A DNA stretch of 64,000 bases from Vesta saturnalis (taxonomy: Eukaryota > Arthropoda > Insecta > Coleoptera > Lampyridae): NCBI GenBank assembly GCA_036346205.1, contig JARFJB010001985.1, positions 281,501 to 345,500 on the forward strand, read 5' to 3'. Numbering within the stretch: the stretch's first letter is position 1; each line of letters begins with the position of its first letter. Shown piece by piece: positions 60,022 through 64,000 of the stretch. The notes beneath the pieces were generated by a model. The model saw nothing but the letters and a program-made list of their open reading frames with translations, was not told where the DNA came from and did no database searches. A program made the position numbers and the translations under genes.

Positions 60022-62000
60022 CTATTTTAACGATACTTGGCCAAACATTGTAAAATGAGCTGGTAAGTCGATCTAGTGATAGTGAAAAAAAAGTCGATTG
60101 CATAACCTTCTATACCTACATATGTGTATGTAAAGTAACTGATTTTACTGGCACTAGGAGATTAAAGGCTCGCCTAATTCCTTGCCAATACAGTTTTCCT
60201 GTCACCAGTAAAAACTTGTTTATCATAATAATACTGTAAAGTAGTTATAACTGTTGCCAACATTTGTCCACTTATATCTCCTTTACATTACCGCAGAACG
60301 ATTGTGACTTGGAGGCTTTAAACAACACAATCCAGAAAATATATCTCTGCATCTAGTTGTTAGAGCACTGTGGATGCGTGGTGAGAAGATTCTTTATTTG
60401 CAATGGACTAGTATATATGTTCATGAAAGTAAATCCTTTTAATAGTAATATATTTTTTAAATTACATTAGAATTCTAAAAGGGGTATAGAGAAAGAGAAC
60501 ATTTTAATTAGCACATATAAAGACACGGATAAATCAAAACAAAAAATTAAGTATTCAATAATTCGTTTATTTAATACAACAATACAACATATAAAAAAAG
60601 AAGTCAGATTATAAGTTACTCAACTTATTGTTTGATTCAATAAGACACAAATTAATGTAAACTGTAAATTTCTACCTCGAATATTAATTTAGAAAGCGAG
60701 ATATCAAAAATTAGATTACCGAAATTTTAATTCTGCAGAAAGCAGTAACACATCAGTAATTAATCATTTGTAACCGTTATTGTATACTCAACGCAATAAT
60801 TACAAGCAGAACTAAAAGAATCGTAAACCGTTGAGATTAAAAGTGTATATGCTATGTAGAATGCTAGTACCTTTACCTTAAACAAACCGATCTTTATGTG
60901 AAACTGTCTGAATCTTAAGTTAATAATACAGAAAAATAAATGCTCGTGGCACAAGTCTACTACAAATAAAACAAAATTTACTATAAATTCGTTTGTACAA
61001 TTCTAACTGCCGTTGAAACACTAACGGACAGTTACAAAATTAGCACTACAAGGGTCACCGATATATTTTTTCATTGAAAATTGACAAAGAAAATGGTTAA
61101 CAATTATTAGATACAAGTTACACACCTATATAAATTAGAGATTATACAAATAAGGAAATGTTCTATATAATTTAATCAACAGCTTTTGTAAGGTTATTTT
61201 GACGCACCATGTATCTGCAGTATTTTGATAACGTATGTAACGTATTTTGGATGTAAATGAAGTGTTTGCTTGAAAAAAAATTTTTTTGTGTATGCAGAAT
61301 GTAAGTTAGAGTAAATGTTACGCCACTGGAATTTAATGAAGCATTAGTTATCGTGTTAAAGAGTATTTGAGCGTTATAGACAGATTTTCATGATGAAAGC
61401 ATTAAATTTGCTTGAAAAATAGTGTTTTGTGACAATTTTTACTGTGATGGCACTGGCGAGAGACTACCAAGCTGTTACTGTACATGAAGGAATTAGGTTT
61501 AATAAAATGCTTGTAGACGTATACGTGAGTGAGTTTATAATATATTGATATTGGATCAACGTGCAGTAAGAAATATGTATGCATCTTTTGCTTGTATAAA
61601 TTTTGTAATATTGTGCAATAATATTAATTTAATGCAATGAAGTTGTTAGAATGTCAGATATTTGCCTAAATTGTGCGCAAGGAGGATTCGCCCACATGTG
61701 AGACTTTCACAGAAAGTTGAGTTATAATCGGGAGAATGTACAGGGTAAATGTAATTGCAATTACTGGTTTTTCGAAGAGTTTTCAGTGAATTTAAAGTAA
61801 ATTCAAGATGGCTACGTTCTTCTTACTTTGCGCAGCGATGGTTCCGTTTTAGGCTTCGACTCGGTAAGGAACCGCGTGAGATCTCGTTTGTGATAGGTGA
61901 ATTTTGATGCTAGCGCAAATATATTGTGACGTTTTGGTAATATGGCGGGCAGAAGGTATATAGCCGAGTGTCCAATTGAACGGATGGACCGAGCCAGTAA
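60022..62000. other. Intergenic, nothing assigned
   Basis: AT-rich sequence to about 61790, then a GC-richer patch (61800-62000). That patch contains AAGATGGC (61806) and TATGGCGGGC (61941), again YY1-like words, but no supportable exon. Confidence 0.4.
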
Positions 62001-62213
62001 GTAGGTATGTTTGGAGACTTTACTAACACACACACACCACCACCACATTTCCTGTTCCACAATTACGAGGCCATCCGTGCGACCTATCATCACCACAAAC
62101 CCAAGGCCCCAAACCCCGCTTTCCTGTTCCACAACGACAAGGCTATCCGTGTGACCTACCACGCTTTGTGGTGGTGGTGTGTGTGTGTTAGTAAAGTCTC
62201 CAAACATACCTAC
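62001..62213. repeat. Perfect 47 bp inverted repeat with duplicated core
   Basis: 62001-62047 (starting GTAGGTATGTTTGGAGACTT) is the exact reverse complement of 62167-62213. Between them are two head-to-tail copies of a sequence starting TTTCCTGTTCCACAA (62048 and 62120), the second shorter and slightly diverged. It can fold into a long hairpin. It directly precedes a SINE. Perfect arm identity indicates recent formation or gene conversion. Confidence 0.9.
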
Positions 62214-62400
62214 TCCAGTAGCGTAGTGGTGACACGACCTACTTAATATTCGGGAGGTAATGGGTTCGATTCCCGTTACCGTATACCTTGAATGAGTTTC
62301 TTTCAAGGGGTTTTCCTCATACACATGTAGCGGCATGGTCACTGCGTATATGCACACCATGTGCGGCGACTTAGGCGAATGCTAAGGTGTTATTTTTCAT
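62214..62400 (+). mobile_element. tRNA-derived SINE (family 2)
   Basis: Box A TAGCGTAGTGG (62219-62229) and a consensus box B GGTTCGATTCC (62263-62273) at tRNA-like spacing mark an RNA polymerase III promoter. A non-tRNA body follows (TTTCAAGGGGTTTTCCTC, CACACCATGTGCGGCGAC) to about 62400. The body may extend to about 62640, including the perfect stem CTCCCCC-TT-GGGGGAG (62549-62564). It is unrelated in body to the SINE at 19888. Tail and target duplications are not clear. Confidence 0.75.
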
Positions 62401-64000
62401 AATTATACATAACTAACTCCGTTCTTTCCGATCTTATCCTGAACACACCCATCCTTAACACCACAATGCATATGTACGTAATGTATGTATGTATGCTGGG
62501 AATCCATGATTGTGGCTGAAGGAGCTCGAAAAGCTCGAGCAGCCCACTCTCCCCCTTGGGGGAGGGAATGGGGTACGTGGCCTTTTCCTCTGAAGGGACA
62601 GACAGAATAGATGGGTGAAAGTGAAGTAAAAATCTCGCGCACGTGATTTTTGGAGGAACCATTAGAATGATCGGTTTGGGATTTTTTTAATGAAATTGTA
62701 GTTTCAGCAGTATATATAGCGATTGAAATAACCCATAAGGGGATACATCATATAGACATTCATAAATAAATAGTTTTATTGTGAGTTGAAGATAATCGTG
62801 ATTTTCTTCAAGAAGTTTAAAAAAGTGCGAAAGCAGATTTGAAAATAACAGCAAATATTTTGTTGGCAGTGTTCAGTAGTAGAGCGCGCTACGATAATAT
62901 AAATAAAGCCTAAAGTAATACTTTAAGTAATCGAACTAAAAGTTTGTAAAATTTAGTTAAGACTTTGGTGATCAACATTAACAGTGAAGGAAGTACATGT
63001 GACTTGAAGTAGTAAAATTTAAACCTATTGATGAATGTCTAGATACGATTTTTAAAGAGAAAGTATTAATAAAATATAAAGATATTATTTATGATGAAAG
63101 CACTGACCCTTCTATTTTTAAATTTTTCAGCAACTAACGAATATTTTGTTGAGACAAAAATTATTAAACTGACTTTTATTATTTTGATTCTTTTCTAAAT
63201 TGGGCATTGTTTACTTACTTCAGACTTTTATAAGAGTTAGAAATATAAATTTATACGTATATGAGGGACACTTAAAAAGTATTCAAATTGATGTTTTATG
63301 ATATGAAATTTTCATGTGTACGAGGTGTGTCCACTAAGTTTACTTCGACCCGTGTATTTTAAACTTTTCTTAAGATTTGCATCAATTAACTTAAAGTGTG
63401 ATTGAATTTGAGTGGTGAATGGTTCTACTGAGTAGGCTGCAATCCTGTCTTCCACTGTCAGATAGGATTAATTTAATATTCCGCATGAGACTATTATTTT
63501 AGCATTGTGAGTTGTAGATTTTTGGTACGTGCTAGGTATTTAAAATTACTTTTCAATCATTTTACTCCTTATATCGGCCCCGTCCATTTGCACTGTAGCT
63601 GGTTTGTCAATCCGCTTACTTCAGTAATCCTGCACGACGCCTAGTGCAGTTCGGACGTGTGACATTTTGTAGATAACCGTACTAACACAACTAAAAATCA
63701 TATAAATTATTGCAATTCTGAACTAACCTTGTTGGATGTCTTCAATAAGAACTATGTAAGTCAAGGTAGTGTGTAGATAATGGTGTTTACAGTTACAGTA
63801 AGTGATCTTGAATGTAGACGAAAAGTGACCATGTAATTTCAGCGAGAATCGTAGAGGTGATTTTTAGAAAATAGCCTCATTAGTACCACAATGGTAGAGA
63901 AAAGTCCATAAAAGGAAAAACAAAAGTCCACATATGTCAATTTGAAAAACTTTATTTTCGACATTAACTCGTTGAAAAAAAGGTATATAGTAGCCAATAT
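62401..64000. other. Mixed repeat-like and AT-rich sequence
   Basis: 62401-62660 is GC-richer repeat-like sequence, possibly the 3' body of the SINE. From 62660 on it is AT-rich with no recognised gene. ACGAGGTGTGTCCACTAAGT at about 63320 resembles the ends of some mariner-like repeats, but no partner end or transposase is present. Confidence 0.35.

Noticed and set aside
59377..60103. Histidine/threonine-, cysteine/valine- and arginine/valine-rich frames
   Set aside because: Artefacts of the CA/CACGCA array, open in all frames on both strands.
61803..61850. Short gene starting CAAGATGGCTACG with a signal-like peptide
   Set aside because: Only 14 codons before a stop. No splice-linked continuation could be supported.
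61812..62360. 182-residue minus-strand frame
   Set aside because: It runs antisense through the SINE head and the 47 bp inverted repeat. No protein family resemblance.
63300..63360. Mariner terminal repeat (ACGAGGTGTGTCCACTAAG)
   Set aside because: Only one end-like motif. No inverted partner or transposase within the window.
1..64000. CRISPR arrays, bacterial operons, rRNA genes
   Set aside because: The tandem arrays have no unique spacers, there is no prokaryotic gene organisation, and no rRNA-like conserved blocks were seen.

Overview
The window looks like repeat-rich, AT-rich nuclear DNA from an insect. The grounds are the mix of degenerate transposons (insect-type DDE_3 and pogo-like transposases, PIF/Harbinger, Tc1, BEL/Pao, Ty3/gypsy, two non-LTR elements, two tRNA-derived SINEs), long (TA)n and hexanucleotide arrays, and no bacterial-style gene packing. 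I find no convincing host gene, rRNA, tRNA gene or CRISPR array. Nearly every recognisable coding stretch is a broken transposon gene, and the species cannot be named from this sequence.

Layout. 0.35-8.5 kb: an unclassified interspersed repeat interrupted by a giant foldback element (745-7861) with roughly 3 kb inverted arms, a 0.5 kb loop and a 6 bp target duplication. A second, nested foldback MITE sits in its right arm. 9.1-12.8 kb: two DDE_3-type transposase relics, a MITE, a short deletion relative of the giant foldback (11784-12647) and a small MITE abutting it. 16.4-17.6 kb: pogo-like transposase relic. 19.9 kb: a SINE. 23.6 kb: a pentanucleotide tract. 27.5-29.1 kb: BEL/Pao gag-protease relic. 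29.3-30.5 kb: PIF/Harbinger element with traces of both genes. 30.6-33.8 kb: non-LTR retrotransposon (endonuclease plus reverse transcriptase, minus strand). 35.2-36.8 kb: transposase fragments (DDE_3 N-terminus, Tc1). 37.4-38.0 kb: a gypsy-like gag fragment. 44.4-46.0 kb: a 1.55 kb hexanucleotide array built from homogeneous blocks. 47.8-48.4 kb: another copy of the 10.3 kb DDE_3 family. 49.9-53.5 kb: a second non-LTR element with extreme strand purine bias. 53.7-55.5 kb: an almost complete gypsy gag. 58.6 kb: a diverged 180 bp tandem duplication. 59.4-60.0 kb: a CA/CACGCA array. 62.0-62.4 kb: a perfect 47 bp inverted repeat next to a second SINE.

The most novel item is the foldback family represented at 745-7861 and 11784-12647. 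Both copies share termini with a YY1/Pho-like CCGCCAT box and a TGACGTCA box. The large copy also carries subterminal ACGT boxes spaced about 41 bp apart and encodes no recognisable transposase. The rest is a sedimented record of nested insertions. Stretches not listed below hold nothing I could assign.
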